This document shows, in pieces, positions 31,780 to 38,767 of a DNA stretch of 42,080 bases. Below the pieces are notes generated by a model. That model saw only the letters and a program-made list of their open reading frames with translations. It made no database searches and was not told where the DNA came from. Source of the DNA: an uncultured Ruthenibacterium sp. (GTDB taxonomy: Bacteria > Bacillota > Clostridia > Oscillospirales > Ruminococcaceae); the NCBI GenBank assembly GCA_944386565.1, contig CALXBO010000016.1, positions 1 to 42,080 on the forward strand. Reading direction: 5' to 3'. Numbering within the stretch: the first letter of the stretch is position 1; the number at the start of each line of letters is the position of its first letter. The translations under genes were made by a program, and so were the position numbers.

Positions 31780-31812
31780 ATCATATAACAACTTTCGGTT
31801 GTTGTCAACAAC
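31780..31812 (-). promoter_or_regulatory. Promoter of the small membrane protein with overlapping palindromes
   Basis: On the minus strand TTGACA (31803-31808) and TATGAT (31780-31785) are 17 bp apart. Two overlapping inverted repeats cover the -35 and spacer: AACAAC-TTTCG-GTTGTT (31787-31803) and GTTGTTG-T-CAACAAC (31798-31812). They are good candidates for repressor sites. Confidence 0.75.
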
Positions 31813-31841
31813 TATTTTACAACCATTCCACAACTTTCCTC

Positions 31842-31869
31842 TTTACTTTTACTACCGCAAGTAGTAAAA
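31842..31869 (+). promoter_or_regulatory. Promoter and operator of the XRE/S24 regulator
   Basis: A weak -35 TTTACT (31842-31847) lies 16 bp from -10 TAAAAT (31864-31869). A perfect inverted repeat with 9-bp arms (TTTTACTAC at 31847-31855, complement at 31861-31869) spans spacer and -10. This suggests autorepression by the regulator. The site differs from the GTTG palindromes on the other side. Confidence 0.65.
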
Positions 31870-31901
31870 TAATGGTAGAAAACTGGAAAGGTGGTGCTGG
31901 C

Positions 31902-32522
31902 ATGTTTGCACAGCGCTTGAAAGAACTGAGAAAACTGCGCGGTCTGTCGCAGAGTGCGCTGGCCCGGGATCTGGGGCTGTCGCAGCAGGCTGTGTGCAAA
32001 TGGGAGACGGGGCGCTCCACGCCCGATCCGCAGACGCTTGCGGAGCTGGCTGCTTATTTCCATGTGAGCACCGACCACCTTCTCGGACGCACGCCGCACA
32101 GCGTTGCGGAGACTTCGTCCTTTGCTTTTTCCGGCGCAATGCAGCACATGATCCCGGTGATCGGCACAGTGCGGGCCGGATACGGCGCGCTCGCCTTTGA
32201 AGAAGATTACGGCGAGGAGCCCGCCACGGTGCGCGACCCGGAGAACTACTTCTATCTGATCGTCAAGGGCGACAGCATGGAGCCGCGCATTCACGAGGGC
32301 GACCTCGCGCTGGTCCGCCGCCAGCCGACGCTTGAGAACGGCGAGCTGGGCGTGGTCGTGTACGGCGACGGCGACGGCACACTGAAGAAGTTCATCCGCC
32401 GCGGCAACGCCGTGATTCTCCAGCCGTTCAACCCGGCGTATCACGAGCAGGTCATCCTCGGCGAGGATCTGCAACACCTGTATATCGCGGGCAAAGTGGT
32501 GGAGACGAAGGCCAAGTGGTAA
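31902..32522 (+). CDS. XRE-HTH / S24 peptidase regulator (LexA/CI-like)
   Basis: A 206-aa repressor. Residues 3-62 form an XRE helix-turn-helix (FAQRLKELRKLRGLSQSALA, LGLSQQAVCKWETGRSTPD). Residues 85-205 form an S24 LexA-like autocleavage domain. The catalytic pair is Ser125 (VKGDSMEP) and Lys162 (GTLKKFI), 37 residues apart as in LexA. A cleavable Ala92-Gly93 bond (TVRAGYG) lies upstream. Such proteins self-cleave on DNA damage or are displaced by an antirepressor. ATG 31902 follows AAAGGTGGT; ATG 31872 is a weaker option. The next gene downstream is a DNA-repair-like radical SAM protein, across a terminator, which fits a damage-response theme. Confidence 0.88.
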   Translation: MFAQRLKELRKLRGLSQSALARDLGLSQQAVCKWETGRSTPDPQTLAELAAYFHVSTDHLLGRTPHSVAETSSFAFSGAMQHMIPVIGTVRAGYGALAFEEDYGEEPATVRDPENYFYLIVKGDSMEPRIHEGDLALVRRQPTLENGELGVVVYGDGDGTLKKFIRRGNAVILQPFNPAYHEQVILGEDLQHLYIAGKVVETKAKW

Positions 32523-32589
32523 ATCCCGTCTCTGTCTTATAAGATACTCTCTTTTGCGTCCCTTTGTCGGGACGATTACGCATTTTTGA

Positions 32590-32630
32590 AAAGCCTTGCG
32601 GCGAGAGTTCGGCACAAGGCTTTCTTTTTT
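32590..32630 (+). terminator. Terminator between the S24 regulator and the radical SAM gene
   Basis: AAAGCCTTG (32590-32598) pairs with CAAGGCTTT (32615-32623), followed by CTTTTTT. Further upstream lie TCTTATAAGA (32535-32544, palindrome) and GTCCC/GGGAC. These could belong to a promoter of the radical SAM gene or to an attenuator. Confidence 0.72.
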
Positions 32631-32655
32631 ACGCCTTTTTTCGGGAGAAACGGCC

Positions 32656-33996
32656 ATGGATGTTCTGAAAAAGCTGGAAATTCTGACGGACAGCGCCAAA
32701 TACGACGTCGCCTGCACGTCGAGCGGTTCCGACCGCGGACCGGCCGCGGGCAAGCTCGGCACCACGGCCCCCGCAGGGATCTGCCACAGCTTCTCGGCGG
32801 ACGGTCGGTGCATCAGTCTGCTGAAAGTGCTGATGAACAACTACTGCATCTACGACTGCAAATACTGCGTAAACCGCCGCTCCAACGACGTGCCACGCGC
32901 CGCGTTCACACCGCGCGAGCTGGCGGAGCTGACGATCGGTTTTTACCGCCGCAATTATATTGAAGGGCTGTTTCTCTCGAGCGCCGTCATCCGCAGCCCG
33001 GACGACACGATGGAGCTGATGATCCGCGCGCTCGAACTGCTGCGCACCGAGTACAAATTCAACGGCTACATCCACGCCAAGACCATTCCGGGGGCCGACC
33101 CGGCGCTCGTGGAGAAGCTTGGGCTTCTGGCCGACCGTCTCAGCGTGAACATCGAACTGCCGAGCGAGCGGAGCCTGTCACTGCTCGCCCCGGACAAAAC
33201 AAAGCAGGCCATTCTCGCCCCGATGCGCCTTGTGCAGCAGGGCGTGGAGCAAAACCGTGCCGAACTCGCCGTGTACCGCTCGGCCCCGCGCTTTGCCCCG
33301 GCGGGACAGTCGACGCAGATGATCGTGGGCGCGAGCCCCGAGACCGACCGGCAGATCCTGCGCCTGACGGAGAGCCTGTATCAGCGCTATTCGCTCAAGC
33401 GCGTGTTCTTCTCGGCGTACATTCCGGTGGCGGAGAACGCGCTGCTGCCGTCGCTCGACACGAAACCTCCCCTGCTGCGCGAACACCGGCTGTATCAGGC
33501 GGACTGGCTGCTGCGCTTCTACGGCTTCTCGGCCGACGAAATTCTGGACGATACGGCGGAGAATTTCAACCCGTATCTCGACCCCAAGTGCAACTGGGCG
33601 GTGCATCACCCCGAGTTTTTCCCGGTGGACGTGAACCGCGCGCCGTATGAGGACCTGCTGCGCGTGCCGGGAATCGGCGTCGTGAGCGCACGGCGCATCC
33701 GCACTGCGCGCCGGGAGAGCGCGCTGACGCTCGCGGGGCTCAAAAGGCTGGGCGTCGTGCTCAAGCGCGCGCGGTATTTCATCGTATGTGCGGACAGCGC
33801 GCGGCCTCTGCCCGTCTCCCGGGAGGAGACGGTGCGCGCGCTGCTCGACCCCAAGGCATACAGCGTGACGTGCGAACAGCTGAGCATGTTTGCAGCCCCC
33901 GATATCCAAACACTCGCCGCGTCCGGCATGTCCGCCCGGAAGGCCGCGGACGAGGGAAAGGAGAACGCCGTCTCATGTCTGGTGAAAGCGATCTGA
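32656..33996 (+). CDS. Putative DNA modification/repair radical SAM protein
   Basis: A 446-aa radical SAM protein. The cluster motif C-x3-C-x2-C is at Cys64, Cys68 and Cys71 (NYCIYDCKYCVNRR). A TIM-barrel core follows, with EGLFLSSAVI, YIHAKTIPG and NIELPSE. Around residues 325-355 a helix-hairpin-helix (YEDLLRVPGIGVVSARRI) suggests nucleic-acid binding. This matches the family annotated as a putative DNA modification/repair radical SAM protein that is nearly always next to a DUF4130 partner, as here. No reaction has been shown to my knowledge. ATG 32656 follows GGGAGAAA. The partner starts 22 bp before its stop codon. Confidence 0.88.
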   Translation: MDVLKKLEILTDSAKYDVACTSSGSDRGPAAGKLGTTAPAGICHSFSADGRCISLLKVLMNNYCIYDCKYCVNRRSNDVPRAAFTPRELAELTIGFYRRNYIEGLFLSSAVIRSPDDTMELMIRALELLRTEYKFNGYIHAKTIPGADPALVEKLGLLADRLSVNIELPSERSLSLLAPDKTKQAILAPMRLVQQGVEQNRAELAVYRSAPRFAPAGQSTQMIVGASPETDRQILRLTESLYQRYSLKRVFFSAYIPVAENALLPSLDTKPPLLREHRLYQADWLLRFYGFSADEILDDTAENFNPYLDPKCNWAVHHPEFFPVDVNRAPYEDLLRVPGIGVVSARRIRTARRESALTLAGLKRLGVVLKRARYFIVCADSARPLPVSREETVRALLDPKAYSVTCEQLSMFAAPDIQTLAASGMSARKAADEGKENAVSCLVKAI

Positions 33997-34778
33997 TCTA
34001 TCTGTACGACGGCTCCTATGAGGGCATGCTGTGCTGCGTGTACGAAAGCGTGTACGGGCGCGAGGTGCCCGCCGACATCGTCCCGGAGAACGAGGCCGAA
34101 CCGACGCTGTTCTGCACAAAATACATCGAGACCGATCTGGAGCACGCACAGCGCGTGCAGCGCTCACTGGCGCGGAAAATTGCGCCCGCCGCGGAAGATC
34201 TGGTGCGCGACACATTCTTCTCGTGCGCCGATGGCAAAGAGCGCAAGATCCTGCGCTTTCTGCTGTTCGCATACCGCGCGGGCGATGCCGCGCTCCGGAT
34301 GCGGGCGCACGACTGCGTCGCGCCGCTGTACGAGGCACAGCGCGCGCTGAGAAACGAGGTACACCTTCTGCTCGGATTTCTGCGGTTCTCCGAGTACGAC
34401 GGCGTTCTCGTCGCCCGCATCCGGCCGAAAAACTTCGTCCTGCCCTACCTCCAGCCGCATTTCTGCGCGCGCTTTGCGGGCGAGACGTTCCTGATCTACG
34501 ACAAGACGCACAAGGCCGCGCTCGTGTGGCAGGACCGGCGCGCCCGCCTCGTCGCGCTCGACAATCTGGAAACGCCGCCGGAATCGGAGGAGGAACTCTC
34601 ATTCCGTCGCATGTGGCGGACGTTCAGCGACACCATCGCCATCGCGCTGCGCGAAAACCCGCGCTGCCGGATGACACACTGCCCGAAGCGCTACTGGAGC
34701 GAGATGTGGGAGATGCCCGGCGGCGAGGAGGAAAAATTGAAAATGCGCTCACTCCCGGAAGATTTCACGAAAAGTTAG
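33975..34778 (+). CDS. DUF4130-family partner of the radical SAM protein (probable DNA metabolism protein)
   Basis: A 267-aa protein starting YLYDGSYEGMLCCVYE, the characteristic opening of the family paired with the radical SAM repair protein. The middle is helical (YEAQRALRNEVHLLLGFLRF), followed by VLVARIRPKNFVLPYLQPHF and a C-terminal segment HCPKRYWSEMWEMP. DUF4130 is also found fused to uracil-DNA-glycosylase-type domains in other bacteria, consistent with a role in DNA repair. The gene overlaps its partner by 22 bp, implying coupled translation and a complex. The specific activity is unknown. Confidence 0.85.
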   Translation: MSGESDLIYLYDGSYEGMLCCVYESVYGREVPADIVPENEAEPTLFCTKYIETDLEHAQRVQRSLARKIAPAAEDLVRDTFFSCADGKERKILRFLLFAYRAGDAALRMRAHDCVAPLYEAQRALRNEVHLLLGFLRFSEYDGVLVARIRPKNFVLPYLQPHFCARFAGETFLIYDKTHKAALVWQDRRARLVALDNLETPPESEEELSFRRMWRTFSDTIAIALRENPRCRMTHCPKRYWSEMWEMPGGEEEKLKMRSLPEDFTKS

Positions 34779-34916
34779 CAAAGTAAACGGACAGACGTGA
34801 TATACTAAGGAAGATGCGGAAGTATGCGGCGCACTCCGGCGCGTCTTTCCGAGCGGAGGGCGCATCCCATGCGCAGCAGACGTCCGCAAGTTTTTCCGCA
34901 AAAGCGAGGTGGTTTC

Positions 34917-35798
34917 ATGTACGAGCTTGTCCAGCTCGGACCCAATACCTATCTGATCGACTGCCCGTCGCGCGTCGGCGTCGTACGGCTGTGCAGCCGC
35001 GACGTGTGCCTGATCGACAGCGGAGCAACGCCTGAGGCGGCCAAACGGATCGACCAGGTTCTGGCGCAGAACGGATGGCAGGTCTCCCGGATCATCAACA
35101 CCCACACGCACGCCGGCCACTGCGGCGGCAACGCGTATTTTTATGAACAGTACCACTGCCAGATCTACGCGCCGTTTCCCGAAACGGTGTTTGCCCAGCG
35201 GCCGGAACTGTCCGCGGCGCTGATGTACGGCGCGGCACCGCCCGCGGCCATGCGCATTCCGCGGCTGATGGCGCAGCCCTCCTCTCCCCGTCCGCTGCGC
35301 GGCTCCCGGCTCGCGCCCGACTTCGAGCTCTGCCCTCTGGACGGACATGCCCCCGCGATGGTGGGTGTGAAAACGCGCGACAACGTCTGGTTCATCGGCG
35401 ACGCGCTGCTCGGTGAGGAGCGCATGCGCAAATACCAGATCCATCATCTGTACCATGCGGGCGAATACCTGCGCACGCTCCGGACGCTCGAGCGGCTCGA
35501 GGGCGCGGTGTTTGTTCCCTCGCACGCCCCCGCAACGGACACGCTCCTGCCGCTCATCATCCAGAACCGCGTGCGCATCGAGGCTCTGATGGATTTCCTC
35601 TGCCGGCTGTGCGAAGAACCGCTGTGCTTCGACTCCATCGTCAAGGCGTCGTTCGACCACTACGCCCTGACGCTGACGGCCGAGCAGTACGCGGTGGCGG
35701 GCTCGTCGCTGCGGGCGTATCTGTCGTATCTGTGCGACGAAGGGCGCATGCGCATCGAAGTGCGCGAGAACATGCTGTATTTTTGCACTGTGTGCTGA
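34917..35798 (+). CDS. MBL-fold metallohydrolase-like protein with altered metal motif
   Basis: A 293-aa metallo-beta-lactamase-fold protein. After the N-terminal beta strands (LGPNTYLIDC, VCLIDSGAT) it has NTHTHAGHCGGN where family members carry H-x-H-x-D-H; the Asp that binds the second metal is replaced by Gly (codon GGC). Other ligand positions look intact: PLDGHAP (His), FIGDAL (Asp) and VPSHAP (His). A helical and winged C-terminal region of about 70 residues follows. It may bind a single metal or have lost hydrolase activity. ATG 34917 follows GCGAGGTGG. A TATACT at 34801-34806 could be its -10. Substrate unknown. Confidence 0.85.
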   Translation: MYELVQLGPNTYLIDCPSRVGVVRLCSRDVCLIDSGATPEAAKRIDQVLAQNGWQVSRIINTHTHAGHCGGNAYFYEQYHCQIYAPFPETVFAQRPELSAALMYGAAPPAAMRIPRLMAQPSSPRPLRGSRLAPDFELCPLDGHAPAMVGVKTRDNVWFIGDALLGEERMRKYQIHHLYHAGEYLRTLRTLERLEGAVFVPSHAPATDTLLPLIIQNRVRIEALMDFLCRLCEEPLCFDSIVKASFDHYALTLTAEQYAVAGSSLRAYLSYLCDEGRMRIEVRENMLYFCTVC

Positions 35799-35811
35799 AA
35801 TATGATATACT
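35783..35811 (+). promoter_or_regulatory. Promoter of the cyclophilin gene
   Basis: TTGCAC (35783-35788) and TATACT (35806-35811) are 17 bp apart. The -35 lies inside the 3' end of the MBL gene; the leader is about 75 nt. Confidence 0.75.
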
Positions 35812-35893
35812 GAGCAAAGAGCGCGGCTCTGTCTGCGCGGAATCGTTATCAGATCAACAAGCGCGGCTGTCCGCGCGGAAACGGAGAATCGAT

Positions 35894-36370
35894 ATGATTG
35901 AAATTACCATGGAAAACGGCGGCAAGATCCTTGTGGAGCTTGACCCCTCCGCCGCACCGATCACGGTGGAAAACTTCACGAAGCTCGTCAAGGAAGGCTT
36001 TTACGACGGTCTGACGTTCCACCGCGTCATCCCCGGCTTTATGATCCAGGGCGGCTGCCCCGCGGGCACCGGCATGGGCGGCCCGGGATACGGCATCAAG
36101 GGCGAGTTTGCGTCGAACGGCGTGAACAACCCCATCCGTCACGTGCGCGGCGTCATCTCGATGGCCCGCAGCATGATGCCGAACTCGGCCGGAAGCCAGT
36201 TCTTCATCATGCACGCCGACGCGCCGCATCTCGACGGCAACTACGCGGCGTTCGGCCACGTTGTGAGCGGCATGGACGTTGTGGACGAGATCGCGTCCGT
36301 GCGCACGGATGCGCGCGACAATCCCCTTACCCCGGTCGTCATGAAGACGGTTCGCGTTGTCGAAGAGTAA
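35894..36370 (+). CDS. ppiB: Peptidyl-prolyl cis-trans isomerase, cyclophilin type
   Basis: A 158-aa cytoplasmic cyclophilin. Active-site segments are intact: FHRVIPGFMIQGG (with the catalytic Arg), MARSMMPNSAGSQFFIM and YAAFGHVVSGMDVVD. It catalyses rotation of peptide bonds before proline in protein folding. No signal peptide; short single-domain form. ATG 35894 has GGAGAATC upstream. The GtrA-like gene begins one base after its stop, so the two share a transcript, though no functional link is evident. Confidence 0.95.
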   Translation: MIEITMENGGKILVELDPSAAPITVENFTKLVKEGFYDGLTFHRVIPGFMIQGGCPAGTGMGGPGYGIKGEFASNGVNNPIRHVRGVISMARSMMPNSAGSQFFIMHADAPHLDGNYAAFGHVVSGMDVVDEIASVRTDARDNPLTPVVMKTVRVVEE

Positions 36371-36371
36371 A

Positions 36372-36791
36372 ATGAAAAAGCTGTTTTCGTTTTTCTGGGA
36401 CCGCAGTCTGCTGATTTTTCTCATCATCGGCGGCCTGAATACGATCGTGAGCATGGCGGGCAGCCAGCTGCTGTACGGCGTGCTGGGTTACTGGGGCTCG
36501 ACGGCTGTGATGTACGTCATCTGCAGCGTGTTCAGCTTTATTTTCAACCGGAAATTCAGCTTTCAGAGCAAGGCTCCGCTGCTGCAGAGCGCGGTAAAGT
36601 TCACGGTCGTGATCGCCGTGTGCTATCTGGTGGCGTTCGGCGCGGCGCAGCCGCTGACGAACCTCGGCTGCAATCTGCTGCTGCCGTCGCTGCCCGCTGA
36701 ATGGCGCGACCGCATCGCCATGCTGGTGGCGCAGGTGATCTTCACCGGGATGAACTATCTCGGCCAGCGCCTGTGGGCGTTCAAGGAATGA
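36372..36791 (+). CDS. GtrA-family membrane protein
   Basis: A 139-aa protein with four predicted helices: LIFLIIGGLNTIVSMAGSQ, STAVMYVICSVFSFIFN, FTVVIAVCYLVAFGAA and AMLVAQVIFTGMNYLGQ. The NRKFSF segment after helix 2 and the closing NYLGQRLWAFK are typical of the GtrA family. Members help move lipid-linked sugars across the membrane or modify cell-wall polymers, usually with a glycosyltransferase; none is nearby here. ATG 36372 directly follows the cyclophilin stop. A TTG at 36357 is an alternative start. Confidence 0.88.
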   Translation: MKKLFSFFWDRSLLIFLIIGGLNTIVSMAGSQLLYGVLGYWGSTAVMYVICSVFSFIFNRKFSFQSKAPLLQSAVKFTVVIAVCYLVAFGAAQPLTNLGCNLLLPSLPAEWRDRIAMLVAQVIFTGMNYLGQRLWAFKE

Positions 36792-36862
36792 CGTATGGCT
36801 CGCAGGGGAGCGCCGCCGAACACGGCTGCTCCCCTGTTTTTTCTTCCGAAAGGAGTATGCAC

Positions 36863-37405
36863 ATGGAATCGTTTGAACTTCTGGCGCGCCGCCGCGAGAG
36901 CTGCCGCGCCTATGACCCGGACCGCCGCCCCACGCGCGAGCAGCTGACAAAGTGCGTCGCCGTCGCGCAGAACGCGCCGTCGGCATGCAACTCGCAGCCG
37001 TGGAGCGTCGTCGCCGTGAACAGCGAGGCGATGACGGCCGCCGTCGCCCCCTGTCTTCAGACCGCAGGGCTGAACAGATTTGCGTCGGCGTGCCCTGCGT
37101 TCTTCATCGTGACCGAGGAGCCCGCGCGGCTGATGCGGCGCTTTGAGGGCTCGATAGACTCGCAGCACTACGCACAGATGGACGTCGGCATCGCGGCGGC
37201 GCACCTCTGCCTCGCGGCTGAGGACATGGGCCTGTCCACATGCATCATCGGCTCGTTCGACGAGGAGATGCTGCGCGGCGCGGTCAGCGCGCTGGAGGGG
37301 CGCGGCCCCGTGCGGCTCGTGATCGCGGTCGGCTATGCCGCATCGGACGCGCGCCGCGAAAAGAGCCGCAAGCCGCTCGAGACCGTACTTACTTACGTGG
37401 AATGA
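36863..37405 (+). CDS. Nitroreductase-family protein
   Basis: A 180-aa FMN-dependent nitroreductase-like protein. The N-terminal LLARRRESCRAYDPDRRP segment is the family's phosphate-binding FMN motif, followed by AVAQNAPSACNSQPW. Later come DVGIAAAHLCLAAEDMGLSTCIIG and LVIAVGYAASDARREKSRKP. Such enzymes dimerise and reduce nitro compounds, quinones or flavins with NAD(P)H; some act on other substrates. ATG 36863 is chosen because AAAGGAG lies 7 bp upstream; the ATG at 36857 is too close. It ends in a terminator shared with the convergent F420-ligase-like gene. Confidence 0.9.
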   Translation: MESFELLARRRESCRAYDPDRRPTREQLTKCVAVAQNAPSACNSQPWSVVAVNSEAMTAAVAPCLQTAGLNRFASACPAFFIVTEEPARLMRRFEGSIDSQHYAQMDVGIAAAHLCLAAEDMGLSTCIIGSFDEEMLRGAVSALEGRGPVRLVIAVGYAASDARREKSRKPLETVLTYVE

Positions 37406-37443
37406 AAAAACCCCCGCGCACCGGACACGCGGCGCGCGGGGGT
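37404..37443 (-). terminator. Shared terminator of convergent genes
   Basis: ACCCCCGCGC (37410-37419) pairs with GCGCGGGGGT (37434-37443). On the minus strand TTTTTTCATT follows, a strong terminator for the F420-ligase-like gene; on the plus strand the tail is CTGTTCTATTT. Confidence 0.85.
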
Positions 37444-37452
37444 CTGTTCTAT

Positions 37453-38646
37453 TTATTCAGCGGTGTAGTTGTCGAAATATCCCTGGATGTGGATGATCGG
37501 CGTGCCCTTATCGCCGCTGCCGGAGGTCAGGTCGCACAGCGAGCCGATCAGATCGGTCAGGCGGCGGGGCGTCGTGCCCTGCGCGGCCATCTTGCCGGTG
37601 AGGCTGCCGTCCTTCTTCGAGATCTCGCTCTTGATCGCCTCGCGCAGCGCTTCACCGGACAGAGCGGCAAAATCGTTGTCCGCGAGATACTTGAGCTTCA
37701 GCTCGTTCGGCGTTCCCTCGAGCCCGGCGGTGTAGGCGGGCGAGACGACGGGGTCGGCCAGTTCCCAGATTTTTCCGACGGGGTCCTTGAACGCGCCGTC
37801 GCCGTAGACCATCACTTCGACGTGGCGGCCGGTGGCTTTGAACAGGCTGTCCTGGATGTCCTCGACGAGTTTCTGGCAGTCGCGCGGGAAGAGCTTGACC
37901 TTGTCTTCCGTGGACTTGTTCGAGCCGAGCAGGCCGTACTTCTCATTGCATCCGCTGCCGTTGACCGGAGCGTTCAGGATGTCGTCCAGACCGCACACGA
38001 CGGCCGCGCCCGCGGCTTTCAGCAGGCGCTTGGAGCGCGCACGCGTGTGGATATCGCACGTGAGGACGTGATCCGCGTACTTCAGAACGGCGCGCGGGTC
38101 GTTCGCGAAGATGATCTCAACTTCCGCGCCGGACTCGCGGATGAGCTGTGCGTAGTAGTCGATGTAGTCAATGCCCGTGAACGGGTGCAGGATATGGCCG
38201 AACAGCTCACGGAAGTGCTCGAGCGTGAGCACGTCCGTGTACGGATTGACGCCCTTTTCGTCCACGAGATCGAGGTCAACCAGATGGTTGCCCACCTCAT
38301 CGGACGGATAGCTGAGCTGGAGCACGACCTTTTTCGCGCCCTTTGCGATGCCGCGCAGGCAGATGGCGAAACGGTTGCGGCTCAGGATGGGGAACACGAC
38401 GCCGATCGTACCGCCGCCGAGCTTCTCGCGCACATCCTGTGCGATATCGTCCACCGTGGCATAGTTGCCCTGCGCGCGGGCCACGATGGCCTCCGTCATC
38501 GCAACGACGTCACGGTCGCGCACCTCGTATCCTTCCTGACGTGCGGCTTCGAGTACGGAATCCGTGACGATCTTGACAAGGTCGTCGCCCTCGCGGATGA
38601 TGGGTGCGCGGATTCCTCTGGAAACTGTGCCGACCATACGGCTCAT
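37453..38646 (-). CDS. Coenzyme F420-0:L-glutamate ligase-like protein (CofE family)
   Basis: A 397-aa protein whose N-terminal half matches the CofE/F420-ligase fold as annotated in many Firmicutes: TVSRGIRAPIIREGDDLVKI, RDRDVVAMTEAIVARAQGNY and FPILSRNRFAICLRGIAKGA. The C-terminal half (MVYGDGAFKDPVGKIWELA, IKSEISKKDGSLTGKMAAQG) is longer than archaeal CofE (about 250 aa). Archaeal CofE adds glutamates to F420. No F420 biosynthesis gene is in the window and such clostridia are not known to make it, so the real substrate is probably another acid. ATG 38646 has GGGAG 8 bp upstream. Transcribed alone from an extended -10 promoter. Confidence 0.8.
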   Translation of the reverse strand: MSRMVGTVSRGIRAPIIREGDDLVKIVTDSVLEAARQEGYEVRDRDVVAMTEAIVARAQGNYATVDDIAQDVREKLGGGTIGVVFPILSRNRFAICLRGIAKGAKKVVLQLSYPSDEVGNHLVDLDLVDEKGVNPYTDVLTLEHFRELFGHILHPFTGIDYIDYYAQLIRESGAEVEIIFANDPRAVLKYADHVLTCDIHTRARSKRLLKAAGAAVVCGLDDILNAPVNGSGCNEKYGLLGSNKSTEDKVKLFPRDCQKLVEDIQDSLFKATGRHVEVMVYGDGAFKDPVGKIWELADPVVSPAYTAGLEGTPNELKLKYLADNDFAALSGEALREAIKSEISKKDGSLTGKMAAQGTTPRRLTDLIGSLCDLTSGSGDKGTPIIHIQGYFDNYTAE

Positions 38647-38716
38647 AGCAAACACTCCCGTTTGAATTTTTATGATTGCAGCGGAGCCGCGGTCTCACGG
38701 CAGCTGCCAACAATTT

Positions 38717-38725
38717 ATTATATCA
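38717..38725 (-). promoter_or_regulatory. Extended -10 promoter of the F420-ligase-like gene
   Basis: On the minus strand TG-A-TATAAT (-10 at 38717-38722) without a good -35; leader of about 65 nt. Confidence 0.6.
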
Positions 38726-38767
38726 CATCACGGCGGAAAGCGGAATGCCTTCCGGCAATTTGTCTCG

